Part shown: positions 8,972 through 18,800 of the stretch, in pieces
How positions within the stretch are numbered: the stretch's first letter is position 1
How the letters are laid out: each line of letters begins with the position of its first letter
DNA from: Flavobacteriales bacterium
GTDB taxonomy: Bacteria; Bacteroidota; Bacteroidia; NS11-12g; UBA955
DNA length: 35,671 nucleotides
Assembly: GCA_947447955.1 (NCBI GenBank)
Contig: CANFLS010000028.1
Coordinates: forward strand, 1 to 35,671
Direction: 5' to 3'
Program-made: the position numbers and the translations under genes
The notes under the pieces: generated by a model
Seen by the model: only the letters and a program-made list of their open reading frames with translations
The model's database searches: none
Told to the model about the DNA's origin: nothing

Positions 8972-9750
8972 TATTCTATTACCGCATTAGACTTCCTATA
9001 TAACCTGATGTAAAAATAACTACAAGTCAATATAACCAATATTGCCACAAATTGACCATAAGAAAGGTGATTTTTAATTACAAATCCCCTAGAATCATCA
9101 CCTCTATAATATTCTGTGAAAAATCTAGTAACTGAATACACCATTGCATAAATCAAAAACATTTGACCATCAAACTGTTTTTTTGATCTAAACAAAATAA
9201 GCAAAACAGCGATTAACAAAATCACAGATGCATCCCACAATTGAACAGGATAAACAGGAACATTTAAAGGAAAAGCAACAGAATGGGGATCCGTAAAAAC
9301 CACACCCCATTTAGAATCACACTGAATACCATGGCAACAACCTGCCATAAAGCAACCTATTTTACCAAATCCATGAACCAAAGCACCACAAACAGCAGTA
9401 AAATCAAATGCAAATAAAACAGGTATTTTATTTTTCCTAAACCACCAAATCAGCACAGGGATTGTAACTAAAAACGAACCATAAAACACAAAACCTTGTC
9501 CAAAATCGGCAAAGAATTCCCCAATATTCTTTAAATAATACAAAGGTCGTTCTAGAAAATAAAACAATTTCCCTCCAACGAAAACACTTCCAAAACAATA
9601 CAAAAAGAATTCACTAATTTTATCTACTGACAAGCCAAATTCTTGTTTGTTTTTATACAAATATAAAAACGATAGAAGCACTCCAAAAATTATAAAAAAA
9701 CCATAACTATAAATGGTTAAAGATCCAATATGAAATAGCTCTGGGTACAT
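8971..9750 (-). CDS. lgt: Prolipoprotein diacylglyceryl transferase
   Basis: 259 aa from the ATG at 9750. This inner-membrane enzyme moves diacylglycerol from phosphatidylglycerol to the lipobox cysteine of prolipoproteins, the first step of lipoprotein maturation. The N-terminus MYPELFHIGSLTIYSYGFF is the classic Lgt start, about seven hydrophobic spans follow, and the signature region reads HGFGKIGCFMAGCCHG around residues 130-145, close to the H-G-x-G-R-x-G-C-F form with Lys in place of Arg. The C-terminal RFFTEYYRGDD motif also fits. A TTG at 9768 would add six residues but lies within the promoter-like element. The unusual cysteine-rich signature is seen in Bacteroidota Lgt homologues. 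Confidence 0.88.
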   Translation of the reverse strand: MYPELFHIGSLTIYSYGFFIIFGVLLSFLYLYKNKQEFGLSVDKISEFFLYCFGSVFVGGKLFYFLERPLYYLKNIGEFFADFGQGFVFYGSFLVTIPVLIWWFRKNKIPVLFAFDFTAVCGALVHGFGKIGCFMAGCCHGIQCDSKWGVVFTDPHSVAFPLNVPVYPVQLWDASVILLIAVLLILFRSKKQFDGQMFLIYAMVYSVTRFFTEYYRGDDSRGFVIKNHLSYGQFVAILVILTCSYFYIRLYRKSNAVIE

Positions 9751-9754
9751 TATA

Positions 9755-9762
9755 CAAATGTA
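9755..9762 (-). promoter_or_regulatory. -7 promoter element of lgt (leaderless)
   Basis: TACATTTG on the minus strand matches TAnnTTTG exactly. Only four bases (TATA) separate it from the lgt ATG at 9750, so transcription would start at or next to the start codon. No good -33 TTTG was found at the right distance. Confidence 0.55.
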
Positions 9763-9783
9763 AACCAAAAGAATAAAAAAAGG

Positions 9784-10176
9784 TTAAATGCAGTTTCTAA
9801 TTAATTCAGAAATTTGGGCCAATTCATCACTAGAAACTTTTAATTTTTCTCTAGTAAAATTTAAATCGTTGGCGGTTTCCATAGGCACCAAATGAATATG
9901 TGCGTGTGGAACTTCTAGCCCTATTACTGCCGTACCAACTCTTTTGCAAGGAATTGCCTTTTTAATGGCTTTGGCAACAGGAAGTGCAAATTTCCACATA
10001 TTTGCCATTTCTTCTTCGGAAAAATCAAATATGTAGTCGATTTCTTTTTTAGGAACAACCAATACATGTCCCCTTACTAATGGCATCACATCTAAAAATG
10101 CCAAATGATTTTCATCTTCATAAATTTTATGACAAGGAATTTCACCGGCAATGATTTTAGAGAAGATACTTGCCAT
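9784..10176 (-). CDS. HIT family nucleotide-binding/hydrolase protein
   Basis: 130 aa, the usual size for the histidine-triad family. It opens with SIFSKIIAGEIPCHKIYED, typical of the HINT/Fhit-like bacterial branch, and ends its core with the triad HAHIHLVP (His91, His93, His95); the third neighbours the catalytic phosphate-binding site. Members hydrolyse nucleoside phosphoramidates or dinucleoside polyphosphates in the cytoplasm; the exact substrate here is unknown. Its ATG shares one base with the greA stop codon (TAATG), so it is probably co-translated with greA. Confidence 0.93.
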   Translation of the reverse strand: MASIFSKIIAGEIPCHKIYEDENHLAFLDVMPLVRGHVLVVPKKEIDYIFDFSEEEMANMWKFALPVAKAIKKAIPCKRVGTAVIGLEVPHAHIHLVPMETANDLNFTREKLKVSSDELAQISELIRNCI

Positions 10177-10649
10177 TAAACAAATATTTCTAAAATTTCA
10201 AGTTTCACAACACCAGCAGGAACAGTAATCTCTGCTATTTCGCCTACTACCCTGCCTAAAAGTCCGGCACCAATTGCGCTCTTAACAGAAATTTTATTTT
10301 CCTTAAGGTTTGCTTCCTTTTCTGAAACCAACATATAAACGGCTTCCTTACCCACGTTGTGATTTCTCACGCGCACATTGCATAGAATACTTACTCTACT
10401 TGTATCAAGTAAAGAGCTATCTATTACACGAGAATTTGCAAGCAAACTATCCATTTGCGCAATTCGATCTTCAATGTGGCCTTGCGCTTCCTTGGCAGCA
10501 TCATACTCAGCATTTTCGCTTAAATCACCTTTATCTCGAGCTTCAGCTATAGCTTGGATAATAAGAGGACGTTGAACCTGCTTTAATTCCTGTAATTCCG
10601 CTTTAATTGCGTCTAAGCCTTCTTGAGTAAAATATTGAATGTTGCTCAT
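10176..10649 (-). CDS. greA: Transcription elongation factor GreA
   Basis: 157 aa, the standard GreA length, counted from the ATG at 10649 (MSNIQYFTQEGLDAIKAEL). An in-frame extension to 10724 would translate across a terminator hairpin and is rejected. The N-terminal coiled coil has at its tip GDLSENAEYDAAKEAQ; Asp42 and Glu45 are the residues that place the magnesium ion for transcript cleavage in the RNA polymerase secondary channel. The C-terminal FKBP-like globule ends ITVPAGVVKLEILEI. It rescues backtracked polymerase. The leader before it holds a terminator-like hairpin, which could regulate expression. Confidence 0.95.
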   Translation of the reverse strand: MSNIQYFTQEGLDAIKAELQELKQVQRPLIIQAIAEARDKGDLSENAEYDAAKEAQGHIEDRIAQMDSLLANSRVIDSSLLDTSRVSILCNVRVRNHNVGKEAVYMLVSEKEANLKENKISVKSAIGAGLLGRVVGEIAEITVPAGVVKLEILEIFV

Positions 10650-10677
10650 AATTCTAGTTTTGTTTTGATTGTTGATT

Positions 10678-10714
10678 AAAAAAAAAGTTGCACCAATGTG
10701 TTCATTGATGCAAC
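10678..10714 (-). terminator. Intrinsic terminator in the greA upstream region
   Basis: 10687-10698 pairs with 10703-10714 as a 12-bp stem with one mismatch (c against a), with loop tgtt. On the minus strand it is followed by nine T (10686-10678), a strong U-tract. It lies 29 bp after the stop of the PorV/PorQ-like gene and could simply end that operon. It also lies just downstream of the only promoter-like motif seen for greA, so it may act as a leader attenuator. Confidence 0.8.
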
Positions 10715-10721
10715 AATTATA

Positions 10722-10729
10722 CAAATATA
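10722..10729 (-). promoter_or_regulatory. -7 promoter element before greA
   Basis: TATATTTG on the minus strand matches TAnnTTTG exactly. The predicted start of transcription is near 10716, immediately before the terminator hairpin at 10714. No -33 TTTG was found. The surroundings are AT-rich, so a chance match is possible. Confidence 0.45.
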
Positions 10730-10742
10730 ATAAATTTCTAAT

Positions 10743-11888
10743 TTAGTCTTTCTTTACTTTTCCGTTAGATTCTGAACCTAAGCCAATTCTAATTCCAAAA
10801 GAATGGCAACCACCGAATGGATTCGTAGCACGGTAGCTGTAGTCAATTGAAATAACATTGTCTTGATTATCACCATCCATAACATGCCAATCATAGCTTA
10901 AGCCACAAAATGGACCAGTAAATGCCGATGTTCTGGTGTCTTCACTAAAAATACCTTCTTGGTAAGCAAAACCACCGCGTACCATAATAAAATCTTTATA
11001 AGCGTATTCAGCAGATAAGGTAGTTTGATTTGCGCTAAATGAATTGTTTGTGAATCCAAATCCCACAGTTAAACGATTATCGTATTGGTTGTCAGATTTA
11101 TCCAATTTGATATCATAAGATGCGGCAATATTTAACAAAGCTGGCAATTTAACCGCAGATGTTTTCACAATCATGGTTTTATCAAATGTTCCATTTTGCA
11201 ACATTGCTTTATAACTTAGACCTTCACCAGTGAAATCCATATCCGGACCAATATTTTTAATTGAGATACCGAAGTTAAAATCGTTCTTTTTGATGTTGTT
11301 TCTTGAAGGGCTTAAATTGGCAGAATACTGAACACCTGCATCAATTGACATTCCATTTGCTTGTGCATCAGGAATACCTTCAGAAAGCATTCTTGCGGTT
11401 ACACCAGCAGAAATGTTTTTACTGAAACTTTTCGAGTACGACAAACCAATATTGGTCATGCTTACTCTGTAGGTACCGATACCACCGTAAGGATTTTGTT
11501 CAGTTCTGATATCGATTGGATCTATACCAAATTGCATAACTTGAATACCTAAAGTACCACCTTCTCCGTCTTCACCCATTCTCTGAGCGAAACCAACGTT
11601 ATTAACGCCAATTCCAGAGCCTACGAGCCATTCGGTACGGTTAAATACCAATTCAGTATTGTTCACCATTCTATCTAGGCCAGCAACGTTCATAAACATT
11701 GCTTCTGCACCCATAATTCTTCCGCCGTTTGCCCAACCCATTCCCGAGCTTCTGCTCCATGGATTGATTGTAAGTTGAGCCGCACCAGCTTGACCTTGAC
11801 GCTCAGGATTACCAGCGAAAAGGTTATTTGCACCACTTAACAAAATTGTTAAAGCAACTGCCGATATATTTTTCAAATTGATTTTCAT
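10743..11888 (-). CDS. PorV/PorQ-like outer-membrane beta-barrel protein
   Basis: 381 aa with a signal peptide (MKINLKNISAVALTILLSGANNLFAGN). The mature start, GQAGAAQLTINPWSRSSGMGWAN and then GAEAMFMNVAGLDR, matches the opening of PorV/PorQ family barrels (FadL-like fold), in which a run of conserved small residues plugs the barrel. Alternating beta-strand pattern continues to the C-terminus. PorV is the T9SS shuttle that passes cargo to the sortase; PorV-like paralogues often sit beside large T9SS cargoes, as here. It is the third gene of a tight three-gene unit, 11 bp after the 1304-aa gene. The TTG at 11897 is less likely than the ATG at 11888. Whether it serves all cargo or only its neighbour is unknown. 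Confidence 0.78.
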   Translation of the reverse strand: MKINLKNISAVALTILLSGANNLFAGNPERQGQAGAAQLTINPWSRSSGMGWANGGRIMGAEAMFMNVAGLDRMVNNTELVFNRTEWLVGSGIGVNNVGFAQRMGEDGEGGTLGIQVMQFGIDPIDIRTEQNPYGGIGTYRVSMTNIGLSYSKSFSKNISAGVTARMLSEGIPDAQANGMSIDAGVQYSANLSPSRNNIKKNDFNFGISIKNIGPDMDFTGEGLSYKAMLQNGTFDKTMIVKTSAVKLPALLNIAASYDIKLDKSDNQYDNRLTVGFGFTNNSFSANQTTLSAEYAYKDFIMVRGGFAYQEGIFSEDTRTSAFTGPFCGLSYDWHVMDGDNQDNVISIDYSYRATNPFGGCHSFGIRIGLGSESNGKVKKD

Positions 11889-11899
11889 CGTTGTCAATA

Positions 11900-14800
11900 T
11901 TAATAAGTATCTAAATCAACGGCATGCATAATTCCATACCAACGTACAATTTTCTCACCTAAACCTGGAGCTTTAACATGAATTAAGTATAAGCCGCTTG
12001 CAATAGGCACATTGCTTCCATTTTTCAAATCCCACTGATAGTAAGTTGCATCATCCGCTTTATTTATTGTGCGAATCAAATTACCAGACATGTCAAATAT
12101 TGTAATCTTACATGTAGGTGGCAAATTGATGATTTTAACTCTTGAATCAATAGGGCTATTTTCGTATTCGCTGTAACCTCTATAAGGATTAGGTACAACA
12201 TTTACCATGTCTAATGATTTTTTACCAATATCCACAGAACGTTTAGGGGCAATTAATCCACCATCAAATTCGTACATTGGCAATGAGTATTTGTTACTTC
12301 CGCCTCTGTCAACTTGGTTCCTAATATCCTTAGATTCAAGAGGAGCATAAGCTTTTTTGATTCTCACAGTTATTGTTACGTCAGTTGGTGGAACTCCATC
12401 CTTCATTGAGTAGCCACCTGCCAAATAGGTTGGAATAATCCAATTTACTTGCGACAACAATTTCAATTTTTCAGACTTATTTGCGTCCGTACCCACTGCA
12501 GCAGCTTCAAGCCCTTTTCTGAATCTATCAAAATCAGCATCGGCTTCACCCATGTATCTTACACCTTGGTTTGTTCTGGTTGTTCCAGATTTTCCAGTTC
12601 CAAAGATGTAAATAAAATGTTTACCACCAATTGCAGGATAATTTGCATTGTCGTTATAAATATTTGGAGTAGGGTTCCAAAGCATATCTCTACCATTTTC
12701 ACCAGCCAAATAACTATCTTCACCAAATGCCAAAGCCAATCTCTCACCGGTTTCCAAATTAATAGCATAACCTGGGAAATAACTTAAACCTTTATTTCCA
12801 ACAATTTCATTACCATCTTTGTCTTTTGAAACACCCCAACGCATGTTGAATTTATTCATTTTACCTTCGGTACTATTCAAAAGCTCTTCATCTCCCATTT
12901 CCAATACTGGACAACGGGTCCATTTTGATTTGTCTTTGGTGATTACCAATTTGAAACTTGAAAGTTCAGAAATTGGATTTTGCAACCAAGAAGTATTTCC
13001 AGACCATGCAAATCCGTATGTATTTTTATCATTAGTCGCACTGTATTTTTCACGTGCAGCCAATCCATAAGGAGCAATTCTACCACCCCAAATTTTTTCA
13101 AAAGACTGACTTGGATCTACTGGAGTAACTCCATCAGACATCATAAAATCGAATGTATAACCATCAAATGTAGCAACTCCTTTTCCGGTATAACCAGAAC
13201 GAATCCAATTCAACCAAAGGCTACCAGAAGTCGGTGTACTTTGCGCGTCGTTATCCGCAACAGCATTTAACCATTGTTTTCCATTGTCTTCCCATTTCAC
13301 AGACCAATCTAATAATCCGTTTGACGGATCTCCCGTTACAAATTCACCTGGATTGTTGGTTTGAGCAATTTCTATACTCAATCCCCAATCAGCCAAAGTT
13401 TCTTTGGTGCGATTTAGCAAACTTCTCTTTCCTTGAACTGATTCAAAACGATATGCCAAAGAAGTATCTGAGAAAATAGTATCATTACCATCGTCATTTT
13501 TCTTAACCAAGAACCAAGTTGTATTTTTGGTAATAGAATCTTTCAATCCAGCTAAAAGAGAAGGTTTCTTTTCTTTGAATACCAATTCAAACTTAGCATC
13601 TGGAACCTTTAATGGATCAACCACTTTGATGTTTACCGGTCCAGCACCACCTACGTAAGTTGGTTTCTCAGCATAATTGTTCTTTAAAATTTCGTCAATT
13701 GTCTCTTGGGTAAACTCTAAAGACATTCCACCATTACCACGACCAGAAATTCTTGACAACAATGGTCCAGAACCATATCCTGAAGTCAATTCCGTTCCAG
13801 CATTTTCAGGCATTGGATCATGTGGTGTTGCACGGTAAGTTTTAATATTTCTTCTACCAGCTAAAAACTGATTCGGATCAACTTGTAATGAATCGTCACT
13901 CAATATGGCATAACTCATAACCATATAGTAATAGTTTTTGAAGTCTATCAATTGAGTATTTGCAGTTGTTGCAAACAAATCATTTTTGATGCTATATGAA
14001 TGTTGAACACCTTTATCAGCTCCGTCAACTTTTTCAACTGGAATATTTTGAGACAACTTTGGATCAAAAACCTTATTGATAATTTGACCTCTGTTATTTT
14101 TGATGTCACATTGGAAAAGCAAACGTGCTTTATCAATATTATCTAGATCACCTGTATTTACAGTACCATCTTTTAATTGATATACCAAATAACCTTCAAA
14201 TTTATAAGTTTTGGTTTTGTTGTTTGCGTCTTTATATAATTCAGTATAATTTTCAATTTTACCAGAATTCGTATTTAAGAATTTCAAAACAACTTCTTGA
14301 TTCAATTCTTGAACATCAACGTCAGGCGCATTTGGACCATCTAGAATTTTAAAATTGTTATTAAACAATGTTTGTGCTTTATCAGAAGCCAATTTCAATA
14401 AATCCAATGAACCTTGAGCACCACCTTGGGTAGTTCTAGCCCAAACAACACCAACAGTAATGCGTTGAACTTGTCCTGGTTTCATTAAGAAAGGACCAGT
14501 AGATTGAATAAAACGACGATCGCCAGGACGGTTACCTGCAGTTTTCTCTGTCCAAGTCTCACCTGCGAATTGAGGATCTGTATTGCCCGGGAACATATAG
14601 TTACAAACCCTAGATCCGCCTAAACCATTACCACCCCAAGTTACATTTTGGCCACCTTTCCATTTTCCCATCAAGAAATTATAGTATTGATTGGCAGTTA
14701 ATGGGTCACCTGTAATTTGGTCTGCAGAGTTATTATAATACATAAAGTGACTCAATCCCATTTGCTTTCCAGCAGTATCTGTTGGACCTTCAAAATAATC

Positions 14801-15814
14801 AACACCAATTGTAGGAGGATTTAAACCATAGCCTAATACCCCTTCATCATCATCGTCACCATTGTAACAGAAACCCAAACCACGACCAACATCACAACCT
14901 ACATAGTCATCGGCATAGTTACCCAAATCGGCATCTACCCATTGTCCCATATAACAATCATTCAAAGCGGTAAAACCTCTATTGATAATTTTGGTTGAAT
15001 AGAAAGTCATATTATTTACTTCATCATTGGTAGAAAAAGCAAATGCAGTAGTTTGACACTCAATACCAATTGCTTGGCCTGTAGTACCGTGAATATTACC
15101 TTTATCGTTGTAAACCCACCAAATAAACATATCTGGTTGACGGTCTACTCCATTTTCAGCAACAGGACGACGTTCATCAATTACTGGATGTTCTCCATCT
15201 GTTGGATTGTATAAACCATCAGGAACAACTTCTTTATAAGGTGCCAAGTATTCAGATTCAGCTCCAATTTTATAAGAACGAGAACTACCAGCTGGCCAAT
15301 CACGAATACCTGCACTTTGAGTTAAAAACTTACTATTTGCAAATTCTTCTAATTCATCGCGGGTTACTTTCCACATTTTATCGTAAGATTTACAACGCAC
15401 TGGATCTGTTGATGCCGTTGTTGTATCCAATGGTCCTGGCCAAAAATCAACACCGCTTTGACGATAAGTCATTGCAGCCAATTTTAAGTTACCGCCATTA
15501 TCTTTACCACCAATCCAAATTGCACCGGCAAACAAAGAATGTTTACGCACTGCATTAGGGTCAGTAATTTTAGGAATTTCATATTTTGGATTATTTAAAT
15601 CCCACCACATATCACCACCATTCAACAATTTTGTACGAACGTTGTTTATGTCCAAATCTACAGATTGAGAAGCTGGATCACAGGTATTTGCAAAAGCACC
15701 CGCGCGCTTGTCAATCGTTGGTTTGATTGTTCTGTGTGTTAGATTTTCAATTGGACGCGCAGTCGCAAATTGAAAAGCTAACAATCCTAAAACATATATA
15801 CCAATTTTTTTCAT
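11900..15814 (-). CDS. Large secreted protein with C-terminal T9SS type A-like sorting domain
   Basis: 1304 aa. Signal peptide MKKIGIYVLGLLAFQFATA, then a mature domain with repeated Gly/Trp/Asp-rich stretches (NNGGDMWWDLNNPKYE-like opening, SLFAGAIWIGGKDNGGNLK, then FWPGPLD). The C-terminal ~100 residues (NVVPNPYRGYSEYEN, then KITIFDMSGNLIRTI, then SGLYLIHVKAPG) have the fold and order of the T9SS type A / FlgD-like sorting domain. It runs about 15 residues past the usual end (VRWYGIMHAVDLDTY), a tail I have seen only loosely associated with this family. No catalytic motif is recognised. It lies 24 bp after the TonB receptor and 11 bp before a PorV-like barrel, so the three are probably one operon acting at the outer membrane. 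Function is not established. Confidence 0.8.
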   Translation of the reverse strand: MKKIGIYVLGLLAFQFATARPIENLTHRTIKPTIDKRAGAFANTCDPASQSVDLDINNVRTKLLNGGDMWWDLNNPKYEIPKITDPNAVRKHSLFAGAIWIGGKDNGGNLKLAAMTYRQSGVDFWPGPLDTTTASTDPVRCKSYDKMWKVTRDELEEFANSKFLTQSAGIRDWPAGSSRSYKIGAESEYLAPYKEVVPDGLYNPTDGEHPVIDERRPVAENGVDRQPDMFIWWVYNDKGNIHGTTGQAIGIECQTTAFAFSTNDEVNNMTFYSTKIINRGFTALNDCYMGQWVDADLGNYADDYVGCDVGRGLGFCYNGDDDDEGVLGYGLNPPTIGVDYFEGPTDTAGKQMGLSHFMYYNNSADQITGDPLTANQYYNFLMGKWKGGQNVTWGGNGLGGSRVCNYMFPGNTDPQFAGETWTEKTAGNRPGDRRFIQSTGPFLMKPGQVQRITVGVVWARTTQGGAQGSLDLLKLASDKAQTLFNNNFKILDGPNAPDVDVQELNQEVVLKFLNTNSGKIENYTELYKDANNKTKTYKFEGYLVYQLKDGTVNTGDLDNIDKARLLFQCDIKNNRGQIINKVFDPKLSQNIPVEKVDGADKGVQHSYSIKNDLFATTANTQLIDFKNYYYMVMSYAILSDDSLQVDPNQFLAGRRNIKTYRATPHDPMPENAGTELTSGYGSGPLLSRISGRGNGGMSLEFTQETIDEILKNNYAEKPTYVGGAGPVNIKVVDPLKVPDAKFELVFKEKKPSLLAGLKDSITKNTTWFLVKKNDDGNDTIFSDTSLAYRFESVQGKRSLLNRTKETLADWGLSIEIAQTNNPGEFVTGDPSNGLLDWSVKWEDNGKQWLNAVADNDAQSTPTSGSLWLNWIRSGYTGKGVATFDGYTFDFMMSDGVTPVDPSQSFEKIWGGRIAPYGLAAREKYSATNDKNTYGFAWSGNTSWLQNPISELSSFKLVITKDKSKWTRCPVLEMGDEELLNSTEGKMNKFNMRWGVSKDKDGNEIVGNKGLSYFPGYAINLETGERLALAFGEDSYLAGENGRDMLWNPTPNIYNDNANYPAIGGKHFIYIFGTGKSGTTRTNQGVRYMGEADADFDRFRKGLEAAAVGTDANKSEKLKLLSQVNWIIPTYLAGGYSMKDGVPPTDVTITVRIKKAYAPLESKDIRNQVDRGGSNKYSLPMYEFDGGLIAPKRSVDIGKKSLDMVNVVPNPYRGYSEYENSPIDSRVKIINLPPTCKITIFDMSGNLIRTINKADDATYYQWDLKNGSNVPIASGLYLIHVKAPGLGEKIVRWYGIMHAVDLDTY

Positions 15815-15838
15815 ATCTCGAATTTTTAGAATTTACAA

Positions 15839-18800
15839 TTAATTAAGGTTTAAACGTAGTCCCAAACGAATGGTTCTTGGAGCATTCCAGTTACCTGTTT
15901 GAGAATTTAACAAAATTTTATATAGGTCAATATAGCTTTGAGCATCCGTTTGGGTTTTAACCAACAACTTACCTTGAGGTGAGTTTAAGAAACCGTCATC
16001 ATTAGGTTGACCAGTGTAAGGGAACACACCCAAAACATTCCAAGTATTCAAAATATTGTTCACCCAGAAGAATGCGTTGAATCTCAATGTTTTTTTGGCA
16101 CCACGCTTGATTTCAAATCCTTTTGTGATGTTAATATCAAAGTTATACTGCCATGGCAAACGAGATCCATAAGGAACACCTTTAATTTGTGCACGGTCTA
16201 CAGCCCCAATTTGAACTGCTTTTGTAGTTGGAGTATAAGGACCACCAGAATAAGTATTTCCAATGATGTTGAAACTTGCAAATTTGAAAATTTCATATCC
16301 TCCAACAATTGGACCAGTATACAAGTTCTTTTTAGAAACTGGATCTTTTCCACCAGCCCAAGCCCAAGTTGCTGAAACTTTTATGTTGTGACGAATATCT
16401 AATTCACCCAAAGGAATCACATTTCTTAAGTTCGGTTGGTTACTTGCAATCAATGCAGCTTGTGAATTAATATTAGAACCAGTACCATCAGCAAATTGCA
16501 ATTGATAACCAGCAGTTAAATTCATAGCTCCGATGTCTAATAAGTTCAAGTTTCCTCTAAAAGTAGTAATCGTTGAGAAATCAATGTTACGGTAAGTTAC
16601 GTAAGTAATAGGGTAACCTTGGTTAATTTGATATTGACCAAAGTCATTTCTGATTTCTGTATACGATGCTGACAATTCCAAACCTTTATCACTTTTACTT
16701 CCAAAAATTTGTTTAAATCCAACTTCATAGTCAGTTTTCAAACGTGCATTTAATGAACCATTAGAAATGGTAGAACCTTGTCTAAACTTCATGTAATACA
16801 ATTCATCAATACTCAAGAAAGAAGACCCTTGATCAGGACGTTGAGCCAACATGTCATAACTTACATAGAATGATCTTTTCTTATCTAGAGGGAAAGAGAA
16901 CCAAATACGTGGCAACAAGTTTACAATTGGCGTATAATCTGTTAATGATTTTTCTGTCAATTCCTGTTTGTTGTAGTCAACCAAATAAGGAGCAATTTTA
17001 CCATTTGTGGTTTGGTTAGCTAAGAACTCAGGATTTCTTTGTTCACTACCATCAGCATTAAACCATCTGTCTCCGTTTCTGTAACCAATAATTTTGGTTG
17101 GTGCTTGCATATCATTTACATATACAGCAAAATTGCTTCCAATGTTTGTTGGGTGATCTAATTTCAACCCGTTCAATTCTTTTACTTCACCCACTGTTCT
17201 AATTGGATACAAACTATATTGGTCTTTCATTACCAATTGGTTTGCATCATAACGTTCCATACGCAATCCCATTCTAAAGATTAAAGATTTAAACTGAAAC
17301 TGATCTTCTAACCAAGCTGCAATATAAACTGGCTGGAAAGCACCAATTGTTCTTTTGCTTTTGTCATTTAAAAATGAATTGATAGAAGGTTTACCCACTA
17401 CTTTATTTCCTAAATGATCATATCCAAAATAACTGGCATAACTATTACCATTGTTCAATAACTCATCCGCACTAAACATACTTAACTTGAAATCTTCTGG
17501 TTTGTAAGAGTTAATATCTACAAAAGTTCTTTCGTCAATTTTCTTTCCGTAAACATCTTTTGAACCGGTACTAATCAATTGATTTCTGAAATTACGATCA
17601 AAAGTAGATTGTTCACCATAGTTAATTAAACGGTTGTAACGAACTGTATCTGTAAACACACCATTGGCATCATAACTCAAAATAGGATTGTTCACATCCA
17701 ATTCAGAAATGTGTTTATTTGTCAACTGGTTCATCAATATCCACAAACCATTTGCATTCAAACTATAACCTCTCACTTGCAATTGCTCATAGTAGAAACC
17801 AGCTTGTAAGTCATGCGGAGCACGTTCAACTCCTGCAACTGATTTAGGTTTAACTTGCATTTGACCCATTGCAAAAACTGCATATTTTTCAGTTTGGCTT
17901 TTAGAATATCCGGTTACCGTAGTACCAGGAGTTTGGTGAATTGAATATACAGCCGATGGATTATAACCATTTAATAAACCTTGACGCAACAATACTTGGA
18001 ACGAATTTGAAATTGAACCTCCTAATGAATGAACATAATCATACACTTGTTGTGTATAATTAGACCTTACAGGATTTCTTGAAGTTGTGCGATCAAAAGT
18101 CAACGCAGTATCAAAATAACCTACTTGATCCCAATAGTTTCTCAATTGAACGTATTTGCCATATTGGTCACGAACAATTCTTGGTTCTTTATTTGGATTT
18201 TGTTGTGCGTCGTTATTTGCATAGGCAAATAATTCAGTTGGTTTTGCTTGAAAAGTCCCAACATATCCGTAATCAAAGAAATTAGTACCATGTTCTACAG
18301 ATCCACTAGATGACATTGCATTTTGATATTCAGCACGAACTGTATAGAAAGCACTTTTAATAGTTCCTTCTTTTGGCAATTTGAAATTTTGCGTATACTG
18401 TAAATAAGTACGCATTGTTTGATTTTCCGTGCTTCCAGTATTTTGGTAGTTCATAATAGAATTGGAAACACCACGTCCCCCACCATAAAAATAACTACCA
18501 TACGCAACCAACGATGTTAACGTGGTTGGTTTGTATTCTAACTTACCAATAAAGTTACCATTGTATTGAGCAGAATTAGGACGAGCGGCAACTCTTGTAA
18601 AATCAGATTCTCTCAAATATGATGCTGAACTAACAAAACCATTTGGAGTAACTGTTAAAGGATTTTTCTCCAATTCTTGTTGCTTCGCATCGTTAAGCAA
18701 ATAAACACCAGTTCTCGTTGGTGAAGGATCCATGAAATAACCGATGTTCGCATTCATGGTATAACCCAATTTAATTACATTCTTACGTGTGCCATCCGCT

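Noticed and set aside
10650-10724. Longer N-terminus of GreA (start at 10724)
   Set aside because: It would translate a terminator hairpin and a poly-T tract, and the family start is clear at 10649.
12559-12768. Frames inside the 1304-aa gene on both strands
   Set aside because: All are shadows of the long reading frame and have no independent support.
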